Assembly: GCF_015355785.1 (NCBI RefSeq)
Contig: NZ_JADKYW010000005.1
Span: forward strand, 1,119,394 to 1,183,393
DNA: 64,000 nt
Source: Arthrobacter gandavensis
GTDB lineage: Bacteria > Actinomycetota > Actinomycetes > Actinomycetales > Micrococcaceae
Direction: 5' to 3'
The position numbers and the translations under genes were made by a program. The notes under the pieces were generated by a model. The model was not told where the DNA came from, did no database searches, and saw only the letters and a program-made list of their open reading frames with translations. This document shows positions 33,550 through 42,332 of this stretch, piece after piece. Numbering within the stretch: the stretch's first letter is position 1; every line of letters begins with the position of its first letter.

Positions 33550-34401
33550 CTAGACGTCCCGCTTCCGAATGACCACCACCGCCGCCGCGAGCAGCACGGC
33601 CGCCCACCCGGCGAGGATCAGGCCGCCTTCAACCTGGTTGAAGGCGTCCGGCTGGATGCGGGTGGCGACCAGCTGTGCCGCCGCATTGCTGGGGAGGAAT
33701 CGCGCAGCGTCCTCCACCCAGTCCGCCAGTCCGGTCAGGAGTCCCGCGATGATCGGCAGCACAAAGAGGGCACCGACCAGAGTGACCACTCCCCCCGCAG
33801 TGCTGCGCAGCAGGGCGCCGATGGCCACGCCCATGACGGCGATCAGTGCCAGGACGGTGCCGGTGTTGAAGATGGAGGGCAGCACCCAGTCCGCGTCCAG
33901 TCCGAAGTCCAGGTCCGAACCGGCGAGGATCGGCTGTGCCAGTAAATACGTCACGAAAGCCGACAGCACGCCCACGAGGAAGGAGACGACCGCGATGACC
34001 AGCGTCTTGGCCAGCAGCGCCGGGACGCGCGTGGGCACGGCCACCATGGTGGAGCGGATCATTCCGGTGGTGTATTCGGAGCCGATCAGAACTACCGCCA
34101 AGGATGCAATGAGCAGCTGGCCGAAGGGCAGGCCGGAGGCCGGGACGTCGTACGCCGCACTCTGCAGGGACTGGCCGATTCCCTGCGGCGGGCCGGACTC
34201 AGGGTCACTGGCCAGCTGGACCAGCCCCCAGGCGACGAGTGCACCCAGGCCAATCGTCACCGCGAAAGTCACCGCCAGGAGAATGACTGTGGAAGGAACC
34301 GTTGCCGTCTTGATCCATTCGGAGCGCAGCACCCGGACGAACGTGACCGGACCTCCCCGGATGCGCTGCGGCCGGGACCGGGGGGCTGCCGCTGTGCTCA
34401 T
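33550..34401 (-). CDS. ABC-2 type permease, copy B
   Basis: This 283-residue protein has six hydrophobic segments and begins with RVLRSEWIKTATVPSTVILL after a short polar N-terminus. Its sequence parallels permease A block by block: EYTTGMIRSTMVAVPTRVPA, NTGTVLALIAVMGVAIG and LLRSTAGGVVTLVG. It is ATGA-coupled to ATPase B. With that ATPase it forms the second member of a tandemly duplicated exporter. Confidence 0.85.
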   Translation of the reverse strand: MSTAAAPRSRPQRIRGGPVTFVRVLRSEWIKTATVPSTVILLAVTFAVTIGLGALVAWGLVQLASDPESGPPQGIGQSLQSAAYDVPASGLPFGQLLIASLAVVLIGSEYTTGMIRSTMVAVPTRVPALLAKTLVIAVVSFLVGVLSAFVTYLLAQPILAGSDLDFGLDADWVLPSIFNTGTVLALIAVMGVAIGALLRSTAGGVVTLVGALFVLPIIAGLLTGLADWVEDAARFLPSNAAAQLVATRIQPDAFNQVEGGLILAGWAAVLLAAAVVVIRKRDV

Positions 34402-35345
34402 GTGCTCTGTCCTTCATTCGCCGGGAGCGCCTGGGCGCCGATCTGCTGCGACTGGTACTCGACCTCGCCCCCGGTCAGTTCCAGGTAGGCATCTTCGAGG
34501 GTCTCCTGCTGCGGTATCAGCCCGGTGATGAGGATGCCCCTGCTGAAAGCCGCCTCGGCAATGCGGCGTGCAGGCATGCCGAGGACGGTCAGCTCATCCG
34601 ACGCTTCCCTGCGGACCTCCGCGCCGTCGGCTGCCAGCGCGGCCGCCAGTGCATCGGCGTCGTCCGTCCGCACCAGGACGCGCTCAGTCCGTCCTCCGGT
34701 AAGGACGGTCTCGATCGGTGCATCGGCCAGGATGCGGCCGCGGCCGATCACGATCAGGTGGTCTGCGGTGACTGCCATCTCGCTCATCAGGTGGGAGGAG
34801 ATGAACACGGTACGGCCTTCGGCGGCGAGTCCCTTGACCAGGTAGCGCACCCATTTAACGCCTTCCGGGTCCAGACCGTTGACGGGCTCGTCCAGGATGA
34901 GCGTCTGCGGGTCCCCCAGCAGTGCCGCGGCAATGCCCAGCCGCTGGCCCATGCCAAGGGAGAAGCCGCCTACCCGTTTCCGGGCGGCCGGGCCCAGCCC
35001 GGTGAGGTCGATGACCTCGTTAACCCGCGCGGCCGGTATGCCCTCGGTCGCCGCCAGGGCCCGCAGGTGGTTGTAGGCGGACCGTCTGGGGTGCGCGGCC
35101 TTGGCCTCAAGCAGCGCACCGACTTCATGCAGCGGCATCCTGTGCCTGGCGTACGGCTTTCCGTTGACGCTGACGCTCCCGGAGCTGGGATGGTCCAGGC
35201 CCACGATCAGCCGCATGGTGGTGGACTTACCCGCCCCGTTCGGGCCGAGGAAACCGGTCACCTTGCCGGGCTGGACGTTGAAAGTAACGCCGTCGACGGC
35301 CGTCTTGCCGCCGAAGCGCTTGGAGAGTTCATGTGCCTCAATCAT
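34398..35345 (-). CDS. ABC exporter ATP-binding protein, copy B (BcrA-like)
   Basis: This 315-residue protein reads MIEAHELSKRFGGKTAVDGV, with Walker A GPNGAGKSTTMR, signature FSLGMGQRLGIA, Walker B TLILDEPVNGLDPEG and the switch FISSHLMSEM. Identity to ATPase A is visible along the whole length, differing mainly in the C-terminal extension. Coupled to permease B (ATGA). The order ATPase-permease is repeated exactly in the A pair downstream. Confidence 0.9.
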   Translation of the reverse strand: MIEAHELSKRFGGKTAVDGVTFNVQPGKVTGFLGPNGAGKSTTMRLIVGLDHPSSGSVSVNGKPYARHRMPLHEVGALLEAKAAHPRRSAYNHLRALAATEGIPAARVNEVIDLTGLGPAARKRVGGFSLGMGQRLGIAAALLGDPQTLILDEPVNGLDPEGVKWVRYLVKGLAAEGRTVFISSHLMSEMAVTADHLIVIGRGRILADAPIETVLTGGRTERVLVRTDDADALAAALAADGAEVRREASDELTVLGMPARRIAEAAFSRGILITGLIPQQETLEDAYLELTGGEVEYQSQQIGAQALPANEGQST

Positions 35346-35375
35346 GCTCAGTCCTCTGGGTCGAAGGAGCGGGGT

Positions 35376-36212
35376 CTAGCGTGAGCTCACCGCTTCGAAC
35401 TTGCGGACCGCCAGCGGAACGAACACCACGAGCATGACGGCGGAACCGATCAGCACGGTGGCGATGGGATTCTGCATGGGCCAGGTATCCGGCACCGGAG
35501 TGGATCCCAGGTTTCCGAACAGCTGCCGGACCGCCTGGACCAGTGCGGATACCGGGTTCCAGTCAGCGATGGTCCGCAGGGGCTCCGGCAGGGTGGAGCT
35601 CTGCACGAACGCGTTGGAAATGAAGGTGATGGGGAACAGGATGATGAAGGAGGCGTTGTTGATCACTTCCGGGGAGCGCACTGACATGCCCAGCAGGGCC
35701 ATGACCCAGCTGAAGGCGTAGGAGAAGAGCAGCAGCAGTCCCACCCCGGCCAGGAAGGAGTCAAAGGACGTGTTGACGCGCCACCCCACCAGCAGGCCGG
35801 TGCACATCATGATCACCACTGAGATTCCGTTCAGCACCAGGTCGGAGTTGGTCCGTCCGATCAGCACCGCTGAAGGGCTCATGGGCAGCGTGCGGAACCG
35901 GTCGATGATTCCCTCCTTCAGGTCCTGGGCCATGGCCGATCCGGAGAAAGTGGAACCGAACACCACTGTCTGCGCGAAGATGCCTGCCATCAGGTACTGC
36001 GTGTAGTTGGTGCCCGCCACCTGGATGGATCCGCCGTAGACCTGGCTGAAGAGCAGGACGAACATGATGGGCTGCAGCACGGCAAACACGATCATGTCCG
36101 GTGTGCGGCGGATCTTGATCATGTTCCGCTTGGTGACGGTCCAGCCGTCGGAGATCCAGCTGCCTGCGGTGGTCCCGGAACCGAACCCGGCTGCGGCGGT
36201 TGCGGTGCTCAT
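35376..36212 (-). CDS. ABC-2 type permease, DrrB-like
   Basis: This 278-residue protein has six hydrophobic segments and the ABC-2 signature FRTLPMSPSAVLIGRTNSDL, with LQPIMFVLLFSQVYGGSI near the start and NAFVQSSTLPEPLRTIADWN near the end. These are characteristic of DrrB, the permease of daunorubicin-type efflux systems, though most homologues serve unknown substrates. It is ATGA-coupled to the DrrA-like ATPase and unrelated in detail to permeases A and B. Confidence 0.88.
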   Translation of the reverse strand: MSTATAAAGFGSGTTAGSWISDGWTVTKRNMIKIRRTPDMIVFAVLQPIMFVLLFSQVYGGSIQVAGTNYTQYLMAGIFAQTVVFGSTFSGSAMAQDLKEGIIDRFRTLPMSPSAVLIGRTNSDLVLNGISVVIMMCTGLLVGWRVNTSFDSFLAGVGLLLLFSYAFSWVMALLGMSVRSPEVINNASFIILFPITFISNAFVQSSTLPEPLRTIADWNPVSALVQAVRQLFGNLGSTPVPDTWPMQNPIATVLIGSAVMLVVFVPLAVRKFEAVSSR

Positions 36213-37264
36213 CGTGCTGCCTTCGCTTTCCCGGCGTCCTCTGCCTCTTCGTTGTCTGCCTCGGCGGTGTGTCCGGTGAGCTTCAGAAACACATCGTCGA
36301 GGGTGGGGCGCCGGATACCGGCGTCGTGAAGCTGTATTCCTGCCGCCCCGAGGTCCTGAAGGACCCGCTGGAGTGCAGCAGGACCCTCGGTAACCGCCAC
36401 TTCCAGGGCGCGTCCGTCAGCGGAGGCATGGACCTCGCCGCTGCCGTGGCGGGCCAGGATCTCGCGGGCCGTGCCGGCATCAAATCCTTCGACGAGCGCG
36501 ACGGCGACCCGGTGTCCGCCAATCCTGGCCTTGAGCTGGTCCGAGGTGCCCTCGGCAATGACCTTGCCGCCGTCGATCACAGCCACCGTGTCCGCCAGCT
36601 GGTCTGCCTCCTCCAGATACTGGGTGGTGAGCAGCAGGGTGGTTCCGGCGGACACCAGGGACTTGATCACGTCCCAAAGTGCCAGGCGGCTGCGCGGGTC
36701 CAGGCCGGTGGTGGGCTCGTCCAGGAAGAGGACGCGGGGGTTGTTCACCAGCGCTCCGGCGAGGTCCAGCCGGCGGCGCATGCCGCCCGAGTAGCCCTTC
36801 ACCGGCCGGTTGCCGGCATCTGCCAGGTCGAACTGCTCGATGAGTTCACCGGCACGCTGCCGGGCCTGCGCCGCGGGGAGGTGGTAGAGCCTGCCGACCA
36901 TCCGGAGGTTCTCTATTCCGGTTAGGTTTTCGTCCACCGCGGAGTACTGGCCGGAAACGCCGATGATCCGGCGGACGTCCTTGGGCCTGGCGGTGACGTC
37001 GATCCCGTCGATGGAGGCGGTCCCCGCATTGGGCCTGATGAGCGTGGTGAGCACTTTGACCGCCGTTGTTTTTCCGGCACCGTTCGGACCGAGGAGCGCT
37101 GTGACAGTGCCTTCCGGCACGCCGATGTCGAGACCGTCGAGGGCGTGTACCGGACCCGACTTGGACTTGTAGATCTTCTTCAAGCCGCGTGCCTGGATCA
37201 GCGGATCGCGCCGGCCTTCCGAGACCGGACGCACTTGGTCATTGGGATTTGAGGGAAGGGACAT
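36209..37264 (-). CDS. ABC exporter ATP-binding protein, DrrA-like
   Basis: This 351-residue protein has Walker A GPNGAGKTTAVKVL, signature GYSGGMRRRLDLAGAL, Walker B RVLFLDEPTTGLDPRSR, switch LLTTQYLEEADQLAD and the DrrA-type C-terminal domain ending with RRPTLDDVFLKLTGH. This C-terminal motif is diagnostic for the daunorubicin-resistance ATPase subfamily. With the adjacent DrrB-like permease it forms a complete exporter, the third consecutive ABC-2 system on this strand. Confidence 0.92.
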   Translation of the reverse strand: MSLPSNPNDQVRPVSEGRRDPLIQARGLKKIYKSKSGPVHALDGLDIGVPEGTVTALLGPNGAGKTTAVKVLTTLIRPNAGTASIDGIDVTARPKDVRRIIGVSGQYSAVDENLTGIENLRMVGRLYHLPAAQARQRAGELIEQFDLADAGNRPVKGYSGGMRRRLDLAGALVNNPRVLFLDEPTTGLDPRSRLALWDVIKSLVSAGTTLLLTTQYLEEADQLADTVAVIDGGKVIAEGTSDQLKARIGGHRVAVALVEGFDAGTAREILARHGSGEVHASADGRALEVAVTEGPAALQRVLQDLGAAGIQLHDAGIRRPTLDDVFLKLTGHTAEADNEEAEDAGKAKAAR

Positions 37265-37363
37265 GCGAACAGGTTAGGACCGCCAGGACCCGCTGGATAG
37301 AGGTTATCCGGACAGTTTCGGTCCTGAAGACAGGAGTGCCGGACTTTTGGCTGCCATTGCGCC

Positions 37364-38569
37364 CTAAGAGACAGGCTTTCCGGCCGCCAGGTCCTCCTCC
37401 GTGCGCTCGGCCGCAACCGGCGCGAAGACAATTGACATCAGCATGGCCGCCCCGACCACGAGCAGCGCGTTGCGCAGCCCCCAGAGCTCGCCGAGGAAAC
37501 CGAGCAGCGGAGGTCCGACGAAGAAGGCCGTATAGCCCAGGGTGGAGACCACGGAGACGCGCCCCGCGGCGTGGGCAGGATCATCGCCGGCAGCGGACAT
37601 CCCCATGGGGAAGCCCAGTGCGGCGCCGATGCCCCAGAGAATGACGCCGATCCCGGCCAGCCAGAGGGTGGGGGCAAACACAAACAGGATCAGTCCTGCC
37701 AGCGAAGCGCCCATGCACAGCCGCAGGGCGCGGACCCGGCCCATGCGGTCGATCAGGCGAGCACCGAACCAGCGGGTGGCTGTCATTGCGGCAACAAACA
37801 CTCCGAACATCACTGCACCGGCCGCCTCCGAGGCGTCGAGCCCGTCAACGGTGGCCTTGGCCACCCAGTCGTTCGCGGCGCCTTCGGTCAGTGCCGCCCC
37901 CAGGACGACGACGCCAATCAGGAGCGTACGGCCCTCTTTCCACGCGCTGAAACTGGAAGGCTTCGGTGCGCCTCCATCGTGCGGATGGAGCATCTCCGGG
38001 GAATCCGGCAGGAACGCGCGGGGAACCAGCGTGACCAGCACGACGGCGATCACCACGATTCCGATCAGGTGCACGGGCAGGCTGACGTCCAGGGCGGACA
38101 GGCCGGCACCGATCATCGCTCCCAGGAACGCGCCGCCGCTGAAGGCGCCGTGGAATTTGGGCATCAGCGTCTTGCGCAGGCCGCGTTCGACTTCCGTGCC
38201 CTCCAGATTCATGGCGACATCCCAGAGTCCAATCCCGGAGCCGAAGACCAGCAGCCCGGCCGCGGTGAGGGGAATCGATCCTGCGGACAGTCCCGCCGCG
38301 ATGACCAGCGCCGCTGCGGAGGCGAGCAGTCCGCCGGTCCGTACGGCGTTGGCGGTGCCTACCCGCTGGGCCAGGGCACCGGCCAGGGGCAGCGCTCCCA
38401 CCGAACCTACCGCGGAGAAGAGCAGCAATAGTCCCACCCCGGCAGAACCGATGTCCAGGGCCTGGGCCGCGGCGGGAATCCGCGCCGCCCAGCTGGCGAA
38501 GATGAGTCCGTTGAGCGCAAAGATCGCAAAGACAGCCAGGAGGGCCCGGTCCAGGGTTTTGGTGTTCAC
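37364..38569 (-). CDS. MFS transporter
   Basis: This 401-residue GTG-start protein has twelve hydrophobic segments, beginning LLAVFAIFALNGLIFASWAA and including GALAQRVGTANAVRTGGLL between helices 2 and 3. The mid-region cytoplasmic loop reads HPHDGGAPKPSSFSAWKEGR. It looks like the YbjJ/FucP-type branch of MFS transporters; the substrate is unknown. It is separate from the flanking ABC and ABC-F genes. Confidence 0.85.
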   Translation of the reverse strand: MNTKTLDRALLAVFAIFALNGLIFASWAARIPAAAQALDIGSAGVGLLLLFSAVGSVGALPLAGALAQRVGTANAVRTGGLLASAAALVIAAGLSAGSIPLTAAGLLVFGSGIGLWDVAMNLEGTEVERGLRKTLMPKFHGAFSGGAFLGAMIGAGLSALDVSLPVHLIGIVVIAVVLVTLVPRAFLPDSPEMLHPHDGGAPKPSSFSAWKEGRTLLIGVVVLGAALTEGAANDWVAKATVDGLDASEAAGAVMFGVFVAAMTATRWFGARLIDRMGRVRALRLCMGASLAGLILFVFAPTLWLAGIGVILWGIGAALGFPMGMSAAGDDPAHAAGRVSVVSTLGYTAFFVGPPLLGFLGELWGLRNALLVVGAAMLMSIVFAPVAAERTEEDLAAGKPVS

Positions 38570-38624
38570 GCCTTCATTCTGGAGCCAGGACCCTGCCGGA
38601 GGGAAATATTCTCCGGCGGCGCCT

Positions 38625-40307
38625 TCAGCGGACGCGCTGGACCCGCTTTTCGTCCCACACCGGCTCTTCGGACTCGTAGACCCGTCCGTCGGATCCGAAG
38701 ACGAGGAACCTGTCGAAGCTGCGGGCGAACCAGCGGTCGTGTGTCACCGCCAGGACCGTTCCTTCGAAGGCTTCGATGGCCTTCTCCAGGGCTTCGGCCG
38801 AGTGCAGGTCCAGATTGTCCGTAGGCTCGTCCAGCAGCAGCAGGGTGGCGCCGGAGAGTTCGAGCAGCAGGATCTGCAGGCGCGCCTGCTGGCCGCCGGA
38901 AAGCAAGTCGTATTTCTGTTCGCCGGAGGAAGCCAGGCCGTACCGGTCCAGGGCGCCGGCTGCTGCTTCCCTGCCCAGTCCGGAGCGGTGTTCATCGCCG
39001 CGGTGCAGGATGTCCAGCAGTGTCTTGCCCAGCAGGTCCGGGCGCAGCATGGTCTGGGCGAAGAACCCCGGCCGGATCCGTGCTCCCAGCTTGACCGATC
39101 CCTGATGCGGAACCGGGGCGATCTCCACCTCGGAAACCGGCTCATGTTCCTTATCCGGATCGCTGCCGCCCAGGGCGAGCAGGCGCAGGAAGTGGGACTT
39201 CCCCGAACCGTTGGACCCCAGCACGCCCACCCGGTCGCCAAACCAGATTTCAGTGCTGAACGGCTTCATCAGCCCGGTCAGTTCCAGCTTCTGGGCCACG
39301 ACTGCGCGCTTGGCGGTACGGCCGCCCCGCAGCCGCATCTTGACGTTCTGCTCGATCGGCAGGGCTTCGGGCGGGCCCGCTTCCAGGAACTTTGCCAGGC
39401 GGGTCTGCGCGGCGTGGTAACGGTTGGCCATGTCCGAGCGGAACGCGGCCTTGTTCTTGTACATGTTGACGAGTTCCTTGAGCTTCACGTGCTCCTCGTC
39501 CCAACGCCTGCGCAGTTCCTCGAAGCGGGCGTTTCGGTCTTCGCGCGCCTGGACGTAGCTGCCGAACCCCCCGCCGTGGATCCAGGCCGAGGCGCCGTTG
39601 ATGCCCGGCTCCAGAGTCACGATCCGCGTGGCCGCGTTGGCGAGCAACTCACGGTCGTGCGAGACAAACAGGACGGACTTCTTCGACTCCGCCAGCCTGG
39701 CCTCCAGCCAGCGCTTGCCCGGCACGTCCAGATAGTTGTCCGGCTCGTCAAGCAGCAGCAGTTCATCCGGGCCGGAGAACAGTGCCTCCAGGACGAGGCG
39801 CTTCTGTTCACCTCCGGAGAGGGTGCTTGCCTGGCGGTACTGGGCGGTGTCGAACGGCATGCCGAGGGCGGCCGTCGTGACTTCATCCCAGACGGTTTCC
39901 TGTTCGTACCCGCCGACGTCACCCCAGTCGGCGATCGCCTGGGCGTACCGCATCTGGGTGGGCTCGTCGTCGTTCTCCATCATGGCTTCCTCAGCCTCGT
40001 CGACGGCCCGCGCAGCGGCTGCGATGGCGGGCGGGGCCGCGGAGACGAGCAGGTCGCGGACGGTGCTGCCGTCCCGCACCTGGCCTACGAACTGGCGCAT
40101 GATGCCCATGTTCCCGGAGCGGGACACAGTTCCCTCGTCCGGTTTGATGTCTTCGGCGATGATCCGCAGCAGGGTGGTCTTGCCCGTGCCGTTGGGTCCG
40201 ATCAGCGCTGTCTTGTGTCCTTCCCCGACCTTGAAGCTGACGCCGCTGAGCAGCTGCCTGCCGTCGGAGAGGAAGTAGTCAATGCCGGATACGTCGAGAT
40301 GAGCCAC
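38625..40307 (-). CDS. ABC-F family ATPase
   Basis: This 560-residue protein has two ABC domains in one chain and no membrane segments: Walker A GPNGTGKTTLLRII and GSNGSGKSHFLRLL, signatures LSGGEQKRLVLEAL and LSGGQQARLQILLL, and both DEP Walker B motifs (LLLDEPDNYLD, LLLDEPTDNLD). A charged linker (FEELRRRWDEEHVKLKELVN) joins them. ABC-F proteins act on the ribosome, either as translation factors (EttA-like) or in antibiotic resistance. I chose the GTG at 40307 with GGAGG nine bases upstream. It is divergent from the ABM-domain gene. Confidence 0.92.
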   Translation of the reverse strand: MAHLDVSGIDYFLSDGRQLLSGVSFKVGEGHKTALIGPNGTGKTTLLRIIAEDIKPDEGTVSRSGNMGIMRQFVGQVRDGSTVRDLLVSAAPPAIAAAARAVDEAEEAMMENDDEPTQMRYAQAIADWGDVGGYEQETVWDEVTTAALGMPFDTAQYRQASTLSGGEQKRLVLEALFSGPDELLLLDEPDNYLDVPGKRWLEARLAESKKSVLFVSHDRELLANAATRIVTLEPGINGASAWIHGGGFGSYVQAREDRNARFEELRRRWDEEHVKLKELVNMYKNKAAFRSDMANRYHAAQTRLAKFLEAGPPEALPIEQNVKMRLRGGRTAKRAVVAQKLELTGLMKPFSTEIWFGDRVGVLGSNGSGKSHFLRLLALGGSDPDKEHEPVSEVEIAPVPHQGSVKLGARIRPGFFAQTMLRPDLLGKTLLDILHRGDEHRSGLGREAAAGALDRYGLASSGEQKYDLLSGGQQARLQILLLELSGATLLLLDEPTDNLDLHSAEALEKAIEAFEGTVLAVTHDRWFARSFDRFLVFGSDGRVYESEEPVWDEKRVQRVR

Positions 40308-40425
40308 GCTTCCATCCTCCCACCGCGGCGCCGATCTTCTCCCTCGGCCGCCGGCGTGACGGCGGGCAGCCCCGGGCATAGGATCTAAGTTCGGAAGAAT
40401 CCGCAGCAGATCAGGAGAAAACAGG

Positions 40426-40746
40426 ATGATCTTCATCGTCGTCAAGTTCAAGGTCAAGCCGGAGTGGACCGAGCGCTGGCCGCAGCTGACCGCGGATTTC
40501 ACCGCCGCCACCCGCGGGGAGGAGGGCAACCTCTGGTTCGACTGGTCCCGCAGCCTGGAAGACCCGAACGAATTCGTCCTCGTTGAGGCGTTCAAGGACG
40601 ACGCCGCTGCCGCCCACGTGAACAGCGACCACTTCCAGCAGGCCATGAAGGACATGCTCCCGGCACTGGTGGAGACCCCGAAGATCATCAACACCCTGAT
40701 CGACGGCCAGGACTGGTCCCGGATGGGCGAGCTCGAAGTCCAGTAG
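40426..40746 (+). CDS. Antibiotic biosynthesis monooxygenase (ABM) domain protein, putative quinol monooxygenase
   Basis: This 106-residue protein reads FIVVKFKVKPEWTERWPQL, GEEGNLWFDWSRSLEDPNEF and EAFKDDAAAAHVNSDHFQQA. These are the ferredoxin-like ABM fold motifs of YgiN/putative quinol monooxygenases. A good ribosome binding site (AGGAG) lies before the ATG. It stands alone between divergent ABC-F and convergent small genes. Confidence 0.85.
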   Translation: MIFIVVKFKVKPEWTERWPQLTADFTAATRGEEGNLWFDWSRSLEDPNEFVLVEAFKDDAAAAHVNSDHFQQAMKDMLPALVETPKIINTLIDGQDWSRMGELEVQ

Positions 40747-40765
40747 TGTTCCGGGGCCGCGCCGG

Positions 40766-41041
40766 CTACTGCTGCAGGGAGTACCCGGCGCGCTCCAGCA
40801 TTTCCCGCAGGTCCACCACCGTCTGTTCGTCAATATCCTTGCCCCTGGGCGGGGTCAGGTAGTCGGTGTGCCCTGCAAGGGTGACCTCGTACTTGCCATT
40901 GTGCTCGCGGGTGGTGTCTGCAATCGTTTCGAGCAGGGACCGCACGCGCTTCCACTCGATGTTGTGGGAGACGGGGTGGCGCAGGATCTCGTTCAGCGTG
41001 TCCCGGTGGTGGTTGTTCAGGTGTTCGGGTGTGTCCGTCAT
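40766..41041 (-). CDS. Conserved hypothetical protein, HicA-like size
   Basis: This 91-residue protein begins MTDTPEHLNNHHRDTL with GGAGGAGG upstream of the ATG. It contains HPVSHNIEWKRVRSLLETIA and YEVTLAGHTDYLTPP. The block HPxxHNIEWxxVxSLLExxG recurs in small actinobacterial proteins of unknown function and is distantly like HicA toxins, but no partner antitoxin is adjacent. I make no functional claim. Confidence 0.65.
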   Translation of the reverse strand: MTDTPEHLNNHHRDTLNEILRHPVSHNIEWKRVRSLLETIADTTREHNGKYEVTLAGHTDYLTPPRGKDIDEQTVVDLREMLERAGYSLQQ

Positions 41042-41078
41042 GGGAACCTCCTCCTTCAAGTTCCCCACGCGGTGGACC

Positions 41079-42197
41079 TCAGTGCAAGGGGTCCGGCCTG
41101 AAGTCAAGGCCCAGGACGTCCTCCTCGGCTTCGATTTCGGCGCCAAAGTTGATGTTCACCAGGTCCGAGCGGTTCTCCCAGCGGCCCGAGCCGGTGGTGT
41201 CTTCCTGGTACCGGGCACGGGCTTTGCCCCCGGTGGCGTACACCGTCATTCCCAGTTCGGGCGTACCAATGATGCGGTACTGCGGCGCCCGGTCCAGGGT
41301 CCACTGCACATCGCGGGTCCGCGCCGGCCCGAAGCTGGCGTACGCCGCGTTGGGACAGCCTGCGGGCGCGGCTTCCTGGCGGGACAGGCAGGCAGCCAGG
41401 TAGGCATCCGCCTGGGCCTGCACCTCGGGTTCCAGTTCCCCGCTTGCGGCCGGATGCAGTCTGACCGGTCCCGGCCCTCCGGTCATCTCCGGTTCCACGA
41501 GGACCTCGACCCCGGGACCATAGCTGAGAAAGCGTTCACGCGGCCCTTCAAAAAGGTAGGAACCGGGCAGCAGCAGCACCTCGGCTGAGTCCGCACTGGG
41601 GGGAAGCGGATACTCCGTTCCGTTGATCCTGATTTGCTCTGTACCTGCCGGGAACTCGACCTCCACTGACCGCGCGGCCGATGGACCCAGCTGCCATTCC
41701 GTGAAGACCAGCGCCCGCGACCCGGCTTTGGTGAGCCGGAATTCCACGGTTTTGCGCTCTCCACCCTGGTCCACCAAGGCCCGGACGACGGCGGTGTCCT
41801 GCCTGATGTCCTGGCCCAGGATCTCGAAGCCGGTGATCTTCTCCCCGGCGGCCGCGTAAATCTCCGGGTCTTTAGGCACCAGTGCATCCGTAGCGGGCAG
41901 CAGCGCGTGGGCTGCCGACTGGTCTCCGGACGCCAGGGCAGCCAGATAGTCCTCGGTGACTGCCTTCGGACCCAGGACGTCCCTGCTGATGTACCCGTAG
42001 CCCAGCACTGCGGCGCCGGCGAGGACGGCTGCTCCGGTGCAGGCGAGGACGGCTGCCCCGGCCAGGTGGCGGCGGCCGCGCTCCTTGCGGGGTTTCCGGG
42101 GCCGTGTTGCGGGAGGCGCAGGTGCGCCGGGGGCCGCGGAGCCGGGCACCGGTGCGCCGGGGGCATGCCGGGATGGCTGCTGTGTTGAAACCGTCAT
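41079..42197 (-). CDS. Membrane-anchored hypothetical protein
   Basis: This 372-residue protein has a proline-rich basic N-terminus (about residues 1-42), one transmembrane helix (AVLACTGAAVLAGAAVLGYG, about 45-65), and an extracytoplasmic domain of about 300 residues. Features in that part include VTEDYLAALASGDQSAAHAL near the start, SYLFEGPRERFLSYGPGVEV, and a late CLSRQEAAPAGCPNAAY pair of cysteines. It is typical of secreted actinobacterial hypothetical proteins with a DUF4878-like beginning; I do not recognise a specific function. I chose ATG 42197 after GGGGGATTCTC. Confidence 0.65.
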   Translation of the reverse strand: MTVSTQQPSRHAPGAPVPGSAAPGAPAPPATRPRKPRKERGRRHLAGAAVLACTGAAVLAGAAVLGYGYISRDVLGPKAVTEDYLAALASGDQSAAHALLPATDALVPKDPEIYAAAGEKITGFEILGQDIRQDTAVVRALVDQGGERKTVEFRLTKAGSRALVFTEWQLGPSAARSVEVEFPAGTEQIRINGTEYPLPPSADSAEVLLLPGSYLFEGPRERFLSYGPGVEVLVEPEMTGGPGPVRLHPAASGELEPEVQAQADAYLAACLSRQEAAPAGCPNAAYASFGPARTRDVQWTLDRAPQYRIIGTPELGMTVYATGGKARARYQEDTTGSGRWENRSDLVNINFGAEIEAEEDVLGLDFRPDPLH

Positions 42198-42332
42198 GAG
42201 AATCCCCCGCTGCGAACTGCTCCCGGGAATGTCTTCGTGGTCAAAGCTCCCCGGGGGTACCGACTCCAAGATACCGCTGACATTGTCCCCAGCCGCGGGG
42301 CGGCACGCCCTGCGGCGAACGGCAGGCGGCTG

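Noticed and set aside
37542-40388. A 948-codon open frame on the plus strand.
   Set aside because: It is antisense to the MFS and ABC-F genes; its translation is low-complexity (Ser/Pro/Arg) and GC-biased codons suppress stops on the opposite strand.
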